Source of the DNA: Pelosinus fermentans JBW45 | GTDB lineage: Bacteria > Bacillota > Negativicutes > DSM-13327 | DNA: 64,000 bases | Assembly: GCF_000271665.2 (NCBI RefSeq) | Contig: NZ_CP010978.1 | Span: 1,148,501 to 1,212,500, forward strand | Direction: 5' to 3' | Part shown: positions 45,161 through 54,255 of the stretch, one piece after another | How positions within the stretch are numbered: the stretch's first letter is position 1 | Layout of the letters: every line of letters starts with the position of its first letter | Made by a program: the position numbers and the translations under genes | Notes under the pieces: model-generated | Told to the model about the DNA's origin: nothing | The model's input: only the letters and a program-made list of their open reading frames with translations | Databases searched by the model: none

Positions 45161-45982
45161 ATGGAGCCAGTAATAAATACGACACAGCAGCAAGAGATAT
45201 TGAGAAAAATCAAATGTTTCGTTATGGATTTAGATGGCACTGTATATTTGGGGAAACGAATTTTAGACGGCGCTATAGACTTTTTGCATACGTTGGAAAA
45301 GAATAAAATTAAATTTAAATTCTTTACGAACAACTCTTCCAAGAATACCAAGGTATATGTGGACCGTATTCGTAATATGGGGTACCACGTAGAAGAAGAT
45401 ATGATGCTTATATCCAATCATGTTATTATCAATTATCTGAAAAAACATGCGGCAGATCAAACCGTCTTTGTGCTGGGCAATGAATATCTGCAAAATGATT
45501 TTAAGGAAGCTGGGATCTTATTAGTAGATGAGAATCCGGATATTGTGGTGGTCGGCTTTGATACTTCTCTGGCGTATGATAATCTAACGAAAGCATGTAC
45601 CTTTATTCGAAATGGGGCGAGGTTCTTAGCTGTGAATCCTGATTTTAATTGTCCGATAGAAGGCGGATATATTCCAGACTGCGGTGCAATATGCGCATTG
45701 ATTACGGCATCTACTGGTGTTAAGCCTGAGTATTTTGGTAAGCCTACAGCTCATACTCTGCAGTATATATTAGAGAATACTGGCTGCAAAGAAGAGGAGA
45801 TTGCGATTGTTGGAGATCGACTATATACAGATATTGCTCTTGGAAAAGGGAATAATGTGACAACGATTCTAGTACTGTCTGGTGAAAGTCAATTAGTGGA
45901 CATTCCAAAGAGTGAGGTAAAGCCTACTCTTGTATTCCCTTCATTAAAGCAAGTGAAGGAAGCATTAGAAGAAACTTGCTAA
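45161..45982 (+). CDS. HAD-IIA (NagD-like) phosphatase
   Basis: 273 residues. Motif I DLDGTVYLG, motif II FFTNNSSKN, a C2-type cap domain, KPTAHTLQ around the motif III lysine, and motif IV GDRLYTDIALG. ATG 45161 has aaggag 8 nt upstream; ATG 45155 is too near. It is coupled to the dehydrogenase gene before it, so a sugar- or glycerol-phosphate is a likely substrate. Confidence 0.88.
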   Translation: MEPVINTTQQQEILRKIKCFVMDLDGTVYLGKRILDGAIDFLHTLEKNKIKFKFFTNNSSKNTKVYVDRIRNMGYHVEEDMMLISNHVIINYLKKHAADQTVFVLGNEYLQNDFKEAGILLVDENPDIVVVGFDTSLAYDNLTKACTFIRNGARFLAVNPDFNCPIEGGYIPDCGAICALITASTGVKPEYFGKPTAHTLQYILENTGCKEEEIAIVGDRLYTDIALGKGNNVTTILVLSGESQLVDIPKSEVKPTLVFPSLKQVKEALEETC

Positions 45983-46011
45983 AGTGTTCATACGTTTCTT
46001 AAGGAGAACGT

Positions 46012-46090
46012 TGAAATACAGAGTACGCAAAGAACACAAAGATAAGTTGAAAATAGACTCCTTTGTGTCCTTTGCGTCTTTGTGGTTCAA
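46012..46090. repeat. Palindromic intergenic repeat, copy 4 (short form)
   Basis: The right arm cctttgtgtcctttgcgtctttgtggttca equivalent is intact in sequence to copies 1 and 3, while the left arm is worn (tgaaatacagagtacgcaaag) and the inner palindrome is missing. Confidence 0.7.
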
Positions 46091-46215
46091 GACGGCTACG
46101 GTTTTGCTATTGTTGTTTTATGAATGTTTCATGTTAATAATCCATAATATTTAATGTATCAGGAAATTACCTCTATTGAAAACCATGGCAGAATTCAGGA
46201 GAAAGGTGATTATCA

Positions 46216-46869
46216 ATGAGCAGATATAAAGGGATTATCTTTGATTTGGATGGCACTTTACTAGATACTCTGAGTGATATTGCCAATAGTGTGAATGAAG
46301 TTCTTGCCAGCTATGGGTATCCTACACATACAAAAGAAGAGTATCGAACCAAAATTGGTAAAGGTTTTCGCAACCTGATTGAACAAAGTATGCCGGAGGA
46401 TACAGAACCGGTAATCATTGAGGAAGGGTTAGGGAAATTTATCAAAGCTTATCATGAAAACTACAAGAAGGAAACAAAACCATATGGCGGAATAGTTTCT
46501 TTGCTGAAAGCGCTCAATAATAAGGGGATACCAATAGCCGTTAATTCCAACAAGCGTAATGATTATACCAATAATCTACTGCGCTATCTGTTTCCTGATA
46601 TTGTTTTCAGTGCTATTTATGGCGAGCGTTCCGGCTTTGCTAAAAAACCCGATCCGCAAGCTGCCTTAGAAATTGCCAAGCAAATGCAGCTTGATCCCAA
46701 AGAAGTATTATATATCGGTGATTCTAAAACAGATATGATTACAGCGCAAAATGCTGGTATGGATAGTATCGGCGTGTTGTGGGGGTTTCGCGATGAAGCA
46801 GAATTAAGACATCATAATGCGACTTACATCGTAAAGCAACCACAAGGCATTTATAATATTGTATTTTAG
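46216..46869 (+). CDS. HAD-IA phosphatase (phosphoglycolate phosphatase-like)
   Basis: 217 residues. Motif I FDLDGTLLDT, an alpha-helical C1 cap, motif II VNSNKR, motif III lysine in KKPDPQAAL, motif IV GDSKTDMITAQNAG. It stands alone behind a short leader. In this setting it may remove a toxic phosphorylated intermediate, or 2-phosphoglycolate. Specificity cannot be read from sequence. Confidence 0.85.
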   Translation: MSRYKGIIFDLDGTLLDTLSDIANSVNEVLASYGYPTHTKEEYRTKIGKGFRNLIEQSMPEDTEPVIIEEGLGKFIKAYHENYKKETKPYGGIVSLLKALNNKGIPIAVNSNKRNDYTNNLLRYLFPDIVFSAIYGERSGFAKKPDPQAALEIAKQMQLDPKEVLYIGDSKTDMITAQNAGMDSIGVLWGFRDEAELRHHNATYIVKQPQGIYNIVF

Positions 46870-46927
46870 GAATCGGCCGAGAATCCTATGGAATAGGAAC
46901 CTCCTCATGGCACATGTAAGTAACTTA

Positions 46928-46968
46928 GGGCTGCCTCACTACGATTTTTAATTGTAGCGAGGCAGCCC
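46928..46968. terminator. Bidirectional terminator between HAD and DeoC-type genes
   Basis: 15-bp stem with one mismatch (46928-46942 with 46954-46968) between convergent genes. Confidence 0.75.
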
Positions 46969-46983
46969 CTTATATTGGGAGTA

Positions 46984-47715
46984 TTAATATGTTTCTTGAC
47001 TTGCTGTTTCTGTGCTAACTCCTAATACAACAGGTGTTGACTTATAGCCAACGCCCATTCTGTCAATCCCCATATCAATTAGCTGTAAAAAATGTTCCCG
47101 CGTACGGATACATCCACTACCTTTTATTTTAATCCTCCCTTGACAAGTATCCATCATTATCTGAATGATTTCTGGTGTCGCACCGTGTGCTTCAAATCCC
47201 GCTAGGAACCCAGTACTTGTTTTGACAAAATCAGCTTTTGCTGCAATGGCACATTCGCAGGATTGTTTCACTTCATCCGTAGTCAATGCATCGGTTTCGA
47301 AAATTACTTTCACTGCAGTACCGTACTTATGGCAGACATCAACAACCGCTTTTATATCCGCTGTTACATCATCCCATTTTCCGCTGCGAATCCAACCGTA
47401 GTTGGCGACGATATCTAGTTCGTATATATCGCCACGTTTGCAGTAGTCTTCTGCCTGCATGGCTTTAGATGCTGTCGTACTCAGTCCAAAGGGAAAATCA
47501 CAAACAACACAAATTTTCGTATCCGTACCTTTGGTTAGTTCAGCCGCAAGATCCAATGAAGCTGGATTAATACAAACTGTAGCACATCGGTAATTTATGC
47601 CTTCCTGAATGTATTTTTTAATTTCTAATTCCGTAAATTCTGGCTTCAATACCGATTGATCAATATAACGGGATAATTCCTCTGCTGTCATTTCAATTGC
47701 TTTTTTATGTTTCAT
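46984..47715 (-). CDS. DeoC/FbaB-like aldolase (deoxyribose-phosphate aldolase family)
   Basis: 243 residues. N-terminal SRYIDQSVLKPEFTE, central CVVCDFPFG and ELDIVANYG, and the Schiff-base lysine in FVKTSTGF, as in deoxyribose-phosphate aldolase; phosphate-binding GSGCIRT near the end. It is transcribed away from the RpiR gene from a divergent promoter pair. In this cluster it could act on a different deoxy- or ketose phosphate than deoxyribose-5-phosphate. Confidence 0.87.
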   Translation of the reverse strand: MKHKKAIEMTAEELSRYIDQSVLKPEFTELEIKKYIQEGINYRCATVCINPASLDLAAELTKGTDTKICVVCDFPFGLSTTASKAMQAEDYCKRGDIYELDIVANYGWIRSGKWDDVTADIKAVVDVCHKYGTAVKVIFETDALTTDEVKQSCECAIAAKADFVKTSTGFLAGFEAHGATPEIIQIMMDTCQGRIKIKGSGCIRTREHFLQLIDMGIDRMGVGYKSTPVVLGVSTETASQETY

Positions 47716-47768
47716 TTTTTTAACACCTATATTTTCGTATTTATTATTAGTAATAGGTGCCCTCCTTG

Positions 47769-47871
47769 ATTAGCATTATAATGTTCTTTTCCTACAAAAT
47801 CAATATAAAAATAGTATTAATACTACATAGTTGAATTTGATTTTGTATTACTACTAATGTATAATGCTAAT
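47769..47871. promoter_or_regulatory. Divergent mirror-image promoters with RpiR-type boxes
   Basis: Minus strand: -35 TTGATT (47798-47803), 17 bp, -10 TATAAT (47775-47780). Plus strand: -35 TTGATT (47837-47842), 17 bp, -10 TATAAT (47860-47865). Both continue as tataatgctaat, so the two promoters form one big inverted repeat. Between them lies atagtattaatactac (47811-47826). Confidence 0.8.
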
Positions 47872-47930
47872 TATTGGTTATACTTTTATTTAATATTGGG
47901 ATTCATAGTCATTCTGAAAGGGGCTATAGT

Positions 47931-48806
47931 GTGAATAGTGAAAGAACATTTGAAGATAAAATTAAAACAGTTTATAATCATTTAAGTAAATCAGAAAAAA
48001 AAGTAGCCGACTATGTTTTGGAGCATGGTCATGAAGTTACAAGACTCCCCCTTACCGATTTAGCTCAAAAGTCTCAAGTAAGCGAACCAACAGTAGTACG
48101 GTTTACTAAACGTGTTGGGTTTTCTGGTTATAGTGATTTGAAGCTTAGTATTATGAAAGATTGGGGAAAGAAGACAGTTATCCAAGATAATAATGTCTCT
48201 CTCTTAATTGATCTACATGTTAACAAAGATGACAAATTAGAAGATATTCCTGGAAAAATGATTCACATAACGATGAAAGCACTGCAAGATACTTTAAGAA
48301 TTATTGATATTAGCGAATATCTAAAAGCTGTTAAATCCTTGACCGAGGCTAATATTATCGATATTTATGGCGTTGGAAATTCTGGCAGCATCACAAATGA
48401 TTTAATGAATAAGCTGATGAGGATTGGTTTAAATGCACGAGCATTTAATGATAATCATTTACAACAAATCAGCGCAACTCATCTAACAAAAGATGATGTA
48501 GCCATTGCCATTTCTCACTCAGGTAGTACCAAAGATGTTATTGATACGTTGAAAATTGCAAAAGAAAATGGGGCTAGAACAATAGCCTTATCTAATTATA
48601 AAGCATCTGAAATATCAAAATATGCTGATATTCAATTGTTTACAGGTGATTTTGAAACTACATTTTATAGTGAAACAATGGTTTCACGTATTTCTCAGTT
48701 AGCGATAGTTGACATGCTATATATGGGGCTGCTTCTTAGTGATTATAGTAAGTATACTAACCGCTTAGATAAAATAAATTTATTAGTTGAAAAGAAAAAT
48801 TATTAA
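47931..48806 (+). CDS. RpiR/MurR-family transcriptional regulator
   Basis: N-terminal helix-turn-helix of the RpiR type (about 1-77; LTDLAQKSQVSEPTVVRFTKRVGFSGYSDLK) and a C-terminal SIS sugar-phosphate domain (about 120-260; IDIYGVGNSGSITNDL, VAIAISHSGSTKDVID). GTG start at 47931 with aaagggg upstream gives 291 residues. It divides the DeoC-type and glycyl-radical genes and likely regulates both through GTAGTA/TACTAC-type boxes. Confidence 0.88.
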   Translation: MNSERTFEDKIKTVYNHLSKSEKKVADYVLEHGHEVTRLPLTDLAQKSQVSEPTVVRFTKRVGFSGYSDLKLSIMKDWGKKTVIQDNNVSLLIDLHVNKDDKLEDIPGKMIHITMKALQDTLRIIDISEYLKAVKSLTEANIIDIYGVGNSGSITNDLMNKLMRIGLNARAFNDNHLQQISATHLTKDDVAIAISHSGSTKDVIDTLKIAKENGARTIALSNYKASEISKYADIQLFTGDFETTFYSETMVSRISQLAIVDMLYMGLLLSDYSKYTNRLDKINLLVEKKNY

Positions 48807-48839
48807 CAGAATTTTATCGAATTAAAGCAATTCTATAAA

Positions 48840-48890
48840 GGGGGCTGTGTGATGCAAAGTAACTTGTTCATCATGCAGTCCTCTTTTTTA
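48840..48890 (+). terminator. Terminator of the rpiR-type gene
   Basis: 15-bp stem with several G-T pairs (48840-48854 with 48869-48883) and seven T. Confidence 0.75.
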
Positions 48891-48901
48891 TAGTAAAGCT
48901 G

Positions 48902-48959
48902 ATAAAAAGAAATAAAACTACTTTTAAATATTTACAAAGTAGTAAAACTACCATATAAT
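48902..48959 (+). promoter_or_regulatory. Promoter of the glycyl radical enzyme operon with two operators
   Basis: -35 TTTACA (48931-48936), 17-bp spacer, -10 TATAAT (48954-48959). The spacer holds the perfect palindrome GTAGT-AAA-ACTAC (48939-48951). The A-rich box ataaaaagaaataaaa lies at 48902-48917. A direct repeat ttacaaag-y-agtaa recurs at 48992-49006. Confidence 0.75.
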
Positions 48960-49063
48960 AAAATTGAAAGATTCGATTCATCGGTCAAAAACTTACAAAG
49001 CAGTAAGTTAATGGTCTTAATCTGATGGCATATTTTATGAAAAAAAGAAAGGAGATGCCCAAA

Positions 49064-51487
49064 ATGAAACCTTTTTTAGACTTCGTTCCACAAATGAATG
49101 ATATTGATTTAAAGAGAATAGCAAGAATGCAGAAAAAAATGGAAAAACGCCAGGCGAGTATTTGTAGCGAAAGAGCCTTATTGATAACAGAATCGTTTCA
49201 ATCAACAGAAGGCGAAGACTATGTTTTACGCAAGGCAAAAGCTTTTGCACATATTTTAAAACATATGTCTATCTACATTGAAAATGATAGTTTAATCTTT
49301 GGCAATCAGGCAAACTGTAATTTTGCAGCACCGATTTTCCCTGAATATTCAATCAACTGGATTATTGATGAATTGGATGAATTCCACCAACGAAGTGGTG
49401 ATGTATTTCAAATTTCAGAAAAAGTAAAAAAAGATTTGTCAGGTATTGCGTCTTACTGGCGGAATAATACCCATCAGGATGAGGTATTTAGAAATACACC
49501 TGAAACTATTGTTTTATCAGAAAAACAGGGCGTACTTCATCGAGGCGGTATATCAATGTCCGGTGATGGACATATTGTGCCAAAGCATGAATTAATTCTA
49601 GAAAAAGGGTTTAGAGCTATTATACGGGATGCACAGCAAAAGCTGAATGAAACCATTGATCATGAAGCGCAGATCTTTTATCAATCCGTTATTATCACTC
49701 TAGAAGGCGCGTTAGTTTACATTAAACGATTTTCTCAACTTGCCTATCAGATGGCTGAAGGCGAAAAAGACGAAAAACGTAAAGCGGAACTATGGAAGAT
49801 TGGAAAAATGTGCGAAACTTTAATGGAGCGCCCTGTACAGAACTTCTATGAGGGCTGTGAAGTTTGCTACCTGGTACATGTTCTCCAAATGCTTGAAAGC
49901 AATGGTCATTCTTTCTGCTATGGAAGATTTGATCAATATATGATTGATTTATATCATAGCGATATTCAAAATGGTATTTTAACCAAAGAAAAAGCTTTAG
50001 AAATCATCACGCATATGTTTCTGATGAATAGTAGTCATAATAAAGTAAGGCCATATGGTCATACCAAATTTTCTCAAGGGTATCCTCTTTATTCCAATCT
50101 TATGATCGGTGGGAGAAAGCCAGATGGAGCAGATGGAAGCAATGAATTGTCTTATCTTTGTATAGAAGCGATGAATCTTACATCAATGGCTGAGCCTAAT
50201 TTTTCTATGCGGTATAATCAAGATACTCCTGCTGATTTATTAAAATTAGCAGCAAAATTAATTCGTACTGGTTGTGGAATGCCCTCTATGTTTAATGACG
50301 AGGTAGCTGTGCGAGGTCTAATGGACTTAGGGATTCCTAAAGAAGATGCACTGGACTATTGCGCAATAGGTTGCGTTGAAACTGGAGTTCCCGGAAAATA
50401 TGGACATCGAGCAACAGGCATGACATATGTAAATTGGGGTAAAGTACTGGAGCTTGTTTTAAATAACGGAAAAGATCCAAATTCAGGAATTCAGCTTATC
50501 AGTCTTAATGGAAGAAACGATAATGAGATTAATTATGAATCATATGATGAAGTTTGGGATGGCTGGGAAAAATTGCTCAAATATTATTCGGATCTGGCTG
50601 TGGAATGTGATGCAATTTGTGATCGTTCTTTGGCAAAACATGATGCCTCTCCTTTTGCATCCTGCTTTATTGATAATTGTATGGAATTAGGTAAAACTCT
50701 CAAAAATGGTGGATGTAAGTATGATGTAATTTCTCAATCGAATATAGGACCTTGTGTAGTGGGAAATTCTCTTGCCGCTATTAAAAAATTAATTTTTGAT
50801 GAGCAAAAGATTACCTGGGAGCAATTGCTGTCTGCTATAAATAATAATTGGCAAGGTAGAGAAGCTTCATATATCCATAAATTAGTTAAAAATGCGCCTA
50901 AATTCGGAAATGATGATGATTATGTAGACTACATTGTGAAAGATGTTTTTGATTCCTATTTGAGACTATTACCAGCTTATAAAACAGAGCGTATGGGAAG
51001 AGGACCTGAAATAAGCTGTTATACGATGTCTACGAGCAATATCACATCGTATGTTCCCAATGGATTGGATGTTGGATCAACTCCAGATGGGCGAACCGCA
51101 AAAAGCCCATTAAATGAAGGATGTTCACCTACACAGGGAACAGATATGCGTGGACCGACAGCTGTAATTAATTCTGTAGCGAAATTACCCAATTCCAAAG
51201 TTGCTGCAGGGCAATTGTTAAATATGAGATTTTCTTCAGGCTCTTTAGCTGGAGATGAGAACTTAAATAAATTTGTAAATTTTCTTCAGGCGTGTATTTT
51301 AAAAGGAATTTACCATAATCAATTTAATGTCGTTGATTCCAAAACTCTTTTAGATGCGAAAGAGCACCCGGAAAACTATACTGATTTAATTGTAAGAGTA
51401 GCTGGATACTGCGCGCAGTTTGTTGCCTTAATGCCTGAAGCACAAAATGCCATTATTGCCCGTACAGAAAACGAGTGGTGTATGTGA
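49064..51487 (+). CDS. Glycyl radical enzyme, YbiW/PflD-like
   Basis: 807 residues from ATG 49064 (aaaggag 9 nt upstream). Active-site block CAIGCVETGVPGK with thiyl cysteine C437 and general-base E439; glycyl radical motif RVAGYC with G781, 26 residues before the end. A single Cys-x3-Cys spacing rather than the Cys-Cys of pyruvate formate-lyase marks it as a dehydratase/C-O lyase type. ETxVPGK and the length recall E. coli YbiW and PflD, reported to open 1,5-anhydrohexitol-6-phosphates to 1-deoxyfructose-6-phosphate. The neighbouring FSA-type aldolase fits that route. The exact substrate is inferred, not shown. Confidence 0.88.
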   Translation: MKPFLDFVPQMNDIDLKRIARMQKKMEKRQASICSERALLITESFQSTEGEDYVLRKAKAFAHILKHMSIYIENDSLIFGNQANCNFAAPIFPEYSINWIIDELDEFHQRSGDVFQISEKVKKDLSGIASYWRNNTHQDEVFRNTPETIVLSEKQGVLHRGGISMSGDGHIVPKHELILEKGFRAIIRDAQQKLNETIDHEAQIFYQSVIITLEGALVYIKRFSQLAYQMAEGEKDEKRKAELWKIGKMCETLMERPVQNFYEGCEVCYLVHVLQMLESNGHSFCYGRFDQYMIDLYHSDIQNGILTKEKALEIITHMFLMNSSHNKVRPYGHTKFSQGYPLYSNLMIGGRKPDGADGSNELSYLCIEAMNLTSMAEPNFSMRYNQDTPADLLKLAAKLIRTGCGMPSMFNDEVAVRGLMDLGIPKEDALDYCAIGCVETGVPGKYGHRATGMTYVNWGKVLELVLNNGKDPNSGIQLISLNGRNDNEINYESYDEVWDGWEKLLKYYSDLAVECDAICDRSLAKHDASPFASCFIDNCMELGKTLKNGGCKYDVISQSNIGPCVVGNSLAAIKKLIFDEQKITWEQLLSAINNNWQGREASYIHKLVKNAPKFGNDDDYVDYIVKDVFDSYLRLLPAYKTERMGRGPEISCYTMSTSNITSYVPNGLDVGSTPDGRTAKSPLNEGCSPTQGTDMRGPTAVINSVAKLPNSKVAAGQLLNMRFSSGSLAGDENLNKFVNFLQACILKGIYHNQFNVVDSKTLLDAKEHPENYTDLIVRVAGYCAQFVALMPEAQNAIIARTENEWCM

Positions 51488-52404
51488 TGAGTGATGAAAA
51501 CAAAGGATATATTTCAACAATACAGCTTTATTCAACGAAGGATGGACCAGGAATACGTAGTACAGTATTTTTTATGGGATGCAATTTGAAATGCAAATGG
51601 TGTTCAAATCCAGAGTTACTCACTCCAGACATAAAATATATGCATTTTGAACATAAATGCATACATTGTGGCGCTTGTGTTGAAATTGCATCGAATCATT
51701 CTATAACATTTGCTGAAAAGGGATGCCGAATTGATCGTCAAATGTGCAGTAATTTAGCAGAATGTGCTGAGATCTGTCCGCAGAACGCATATGAAAAGAT
51801 TGGTTTTGAGATCTCATCAGAGGAATTGGTACACAAAATAATGCGTGATAAAGAGTTTTATAGCGTTTCTAATGGTGGAGTGACGTTTTCTGGCGGCGAT
51901 TCAATCTTACAGGGTGATTTTATTATTGATGTTGCCCAACGTCTCCATGCACAAGGCATTCATATTGCACTCGATACAGCAGGAAATATTTGTTGGGAAA
52001 AAATGAAGGCTATTATAGAAAATGTGGATATGGTGCTGTATGATATTAAAGCATATGCAGGAGAAATTCACAAAATTTGCACAGCCGTTGATAATACATT
52101 AATTTTAAGCAATATAAAGCACATTTCTAAAATGAATAAAGATATTATTATCAGAATGATCATTGTACCAGGATTTAATGATGATATGGATGATGTCTAT
52201 CAACGCATAGTATTTATTAAAAGTTTGGGATCCAGCGTGAAAAGAGTGGATATTTTAGAATACCATAATTTTGGAAGCGGCAAGTATGCAAGATTAGGGA
52301 TAGAAAATCCGATACAGCAAGTTATTTGTAATAATTACTCATTATTAGAAAAAGTAAAAAAAATGGCATGTGAACTCGGCTTGAATGCAGCGATTCTTCA
52401 ATAA
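51487..52404 (+). CDS. Glycyl radical enzyme activating protein (radical SAM)
   Basis: Generates the glycyl radical on the preceding enzyme using S-adenosylmethionine. CNLKCKWC gives the CxxxCxxC cluster (about 31-38). An inserted ferredoxin-like domain with CIHCGAC and later CSNLAECAEIC follows (about 60-105), as in activases of non-PFL glycyl radical enzymes; then GGVTFSGGDSILQ and the LYDIKAY segment. The ATG at 51487 overlaps the stop of the enzyme gene by one base, so the two are translationally coupled. 305 residues. Confidence 0.92.
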   Translation: MSDENKGYISTIQLYSTKDGPGIRSTVFFMGCNLKCKWCSNPELLTPDIKYMHFEHKCIHCGACVEIASNHSITFAEKGCRIDRQMCSNLAECAEICPQNAYEKIGFEISSEELVHKIMRDKEFYSVSNGGVTFSGGDSILQGDFIIDVAQRLHAQGIHIALDTAGNICWEKMKAIIENVDMVLYDIKAYAGEIHKICTAVDNTLILSNIKHISKMNKDIIIRMIIVPGFNDDMDDVYQRIVFIKSLGSSVKRVDILEYHNFGSGKYARLGIENPIQQVICNNYSLLEKVKKMACELGLNAAILQ

Positions 52405-52507
52405 CTAGATAGAATGAAAAGAACACCGCATAGATTGTCTAATCTTTAGCGATGTTCATTTGGCAGAGTAGTATAACAGCCCGTGATTTGTTAGTATAAA
52501 GCAAAAT

Positions 52508-52531
52508 CCATAGAGCTTTAAAGCTCTATGG
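52508..52531. repeat. 24-bp perfect palindrome
   Basis: ccatagagcttt followed at once by its complement. It has no T tract on the plus strand and may be an operator or a weak terminator of the activase gene. Confidence 0.5.
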
Positions 52532-52613
52532 AAATAGAATAGAAGTTTTTATAAAGAAGATTTGGTTCTGATGAAATTTTAACTCCACCTGAATCTTAGT
52601 TGCACTTATCCTT

Positions 52614-52677
52614 AAGACTAAATCGCTCTAAGATTCCCACTTTCTAGAAGATGGGAGTCTTAGAGTGGTTTAGTCCT
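52614..52677. terminator. Long hairpin between convergent activase and aldolase genes
   Basis: 26-bp imperfect stem (52614-52639 with 52652-52677) that includes the aldolase stop codon. Likely bidirectional terminator. Confidence 0.65.
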
Positions 52678-53356
52678 AAGATAAAAAATCACTCATAATT
52701 TTTTGACCATAGGTTTTTTGCCAATCTTCCGTGAACGTATTAACGCTCCAATCTGTCAGCGGGTGAGAGAATAATTTGCTAAATACATCTTCATTGACCG
52801 TTACTGCCTGGGCTCCAGCTAAGCAAATTTTTTGAATCTGCTCCGTATTTTTAAAGCTTGCTGCCAGAACCTGGGTCTGCAAATGATACGTTTGAAAGAT
52901 GGTAACAATATCGGCTACTACGTTTACTCCATTGCCAGAAATGTTATCAATGCGATTTACATAAGGAGCAACATAACTGGCTCCTGCTTTAGCCGCCATT
53001 AATGCCTGCTGAGGAGTGAATACTGCTGTAGCGGTGACTTTAATATTTCGTTCTGTAAGGTATTTCATTGCTTTGTAGCCTTCGGGAATAACAGGGATTT
53101 TTACATAGATATTTCCTTGAAAAGTATTATGCAAGAACTCCGCTTCTTCGATAATTCGTTCGGCATCTTGATTGATTACTTGTGCATGCAATGTTTTTTC
53201 ATCACTTAAAATAGAACGTATTTCTTGTAAAACATCTACATAGTGTATCTTTTGTTTCGCTAAAATACTGGGGTTAGTTGTAACGCCGTCGATGACATAG
53301 GTGTCATTGGCTTTTTTTATAAAATTAATATCGGCAGTATCCAGTAAGATTTTCAT
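52676..53356 (-). CDS. fsa: Fructose-6-phosphate aldolase-type enzyme (FSA)
   Basis: 226 residues of the small transaldolase family with Schiff-base lysine in VKIPV. Two positions reported to separate FSA from transaldolase point to FSA: Gln in HAQV (where transaldolases have Glu) and Tyr in APYVNRID (where transaldolases have Phe). The paralogue at 56629 shows the transaldolase forms. FSA cleaves fructose-6-phosphate or 1-deoxyfructose-6-phosphate, so it would complete the glycyl radical route next door. Minus strand, with rpiB upstream in the same direction; aggagg precedes the ATG. Confidence 0.9.
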   Translation of the reverse strand: MKILLDTADINFIKKANDTYVIDGVTTNPSILAKQKIHYVDVLQEIRSILSDEKTLHAQVINQDAERIIEEAEFLHNTFQGNIYVKIPVIPEGYKAMKYLTERNIKVTATAVFTPQQALMAAKAGASYVAPYVNRIDNISGNGVNVVADIVTIFQTYHLQTQVLAASFKNTEQIQKICLAGAQAVTVNEDVFSKLFSHPLTDWSVNTFTEDWQKTYGQKIMSDFLS

Positions 53357-53392
53357 TGGCTATACCTCCTGAAATGTAATATAAAATAGTAA

Positions 53393-53415
53393 CGAGGAGC
53401 TCTTGATACTCCTCG
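53393..53415 (-). terminator. Short hairpin between rpiB and fsa
   Basis: 7-bp stem cgaggag/ctcctcg. It may attenuate rpiB transcripts before fsa. Weak T run. Confidence 0.45.
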
Positions 53416-53445
53416 CTAGTAACAGTTTATAACACTATAAAGATA

Positions 53446-53898
53446 TTAGCCCCTATATTTCTTGTCAATATCAGCTACCAAATTAATTTTGGGTGTTGAA
53501 GAGCCAGGTGTGAACTCAGAAGCAAGCCAGGTTTTGGCGATCACTTTAGCTAATTCGGAACCGATGACCCTGGCGCCCATTGTAATGATTTGAGCATTGT
53601 TGCTCTTAATGGCTCTTTCAGCAGAAAAAGTATCATGACATAAGGCAGCAAAAATACCAGGGATTTTATTAGCAGTAATGCACATGCCGATACCTGTTCC
53701 ACATAGCAGCATGCCTCTAGCAGATTCGCCCTTTTTAACGCTTTCAGCTACTGTTTCAGCAATATTAGGATAAAAGGTTGAATCATCTGCAGAAGGAATT
53801 CCGAAATCTCTTACTTCATGTCCTAGTTCTTCCATATATTTTTTTAGGATATTTTTTAATTCAAAAGCGGCGTTATCACAGCCAATTGCAATTTTCAT
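53446..53898 (-). CDS. rpiB: RpiB/LacAB-family sugar-phosphate isomerase
   Basis: 150 residues. MKIAIGCDNAAFELKN start, active-site cysteine in LLCGTGIGMCITANK, HDTFSAERAIKSNNAQ and MGARVIG. The fold interconverts aldose and ketose phosphates: ribose/ribulose-5-phosphate, or galactose/tagatose-6-phosphate, or allose-6-phosphate types. It shares a transcript direction with fsa. It would supply the transaldolase/transketolase set further downstream. Exact sugar unknown. Confidence 0.87.
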   Translation of the reverse strand: MKIAIGCDNAAFELKNILKKYMEELGHEVRDFGIPSADDSTFYPNIAETVAESVKKGESARGMLLCGTGIGMCITANKIPGIFAALCHDTFSAERAIKSNNAQIITMGARVIGSELAKVIAKTWLASEFTPGSSTPKINLVADIDKKYRG

Positions 53899-53988
53899 TT
53901 GTATTTCACCTCATAAATTATTTCTTGTTATTCAAACTGTTGTTAAGAAAGCTGCCTCCTTTCATTAAAATTCTTGACTTTATTTATG

Positions 53989-54021
53989 AAAGTGATCTAT
54001 ATCATTAGTGTATATCACTTT
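53989..54021. promoter_or_regulatory. Palindrome aaagtgat-N17-atcacttt
   Basis: 8-bp perfect arms (53989-53996 and 54014-54021) in the 479-bp gap between rpiB and the alcohol dehydrogenase gene. Candidate operator; its regulator is not known. No gene of convincing quality lies in 53899-54377. Confidence 0.45.
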
Positions 54022-54255
54022 GTTTTTTCCTTTTGGAAAAGGTATTCAGTTCTTTTTGAAAAGAGGAAGGTATTTAGCGGAATATTTTACTCTAATGGAT
54101 TATGAAATTTTCTTTTTCTTTCTATTACTTATTATTAATTTACTTTTGAGTTCATTATATGAAAAAAAGAAACAATCGTCAATAGGTATTGATTATATTT
54201 TATATTGAAAAATAAGATAATCTTTATTAAAAATAGTGAAAACGAGTAAAAGGTG

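Noticed and set aside
47811-47826. Reading the palindrome as a tyrosine-recombinase core site
   Set aside because: It sits exactly between two promoters and matches the operator in the glycyl radical promoter, so an operator is the simpler explanation.
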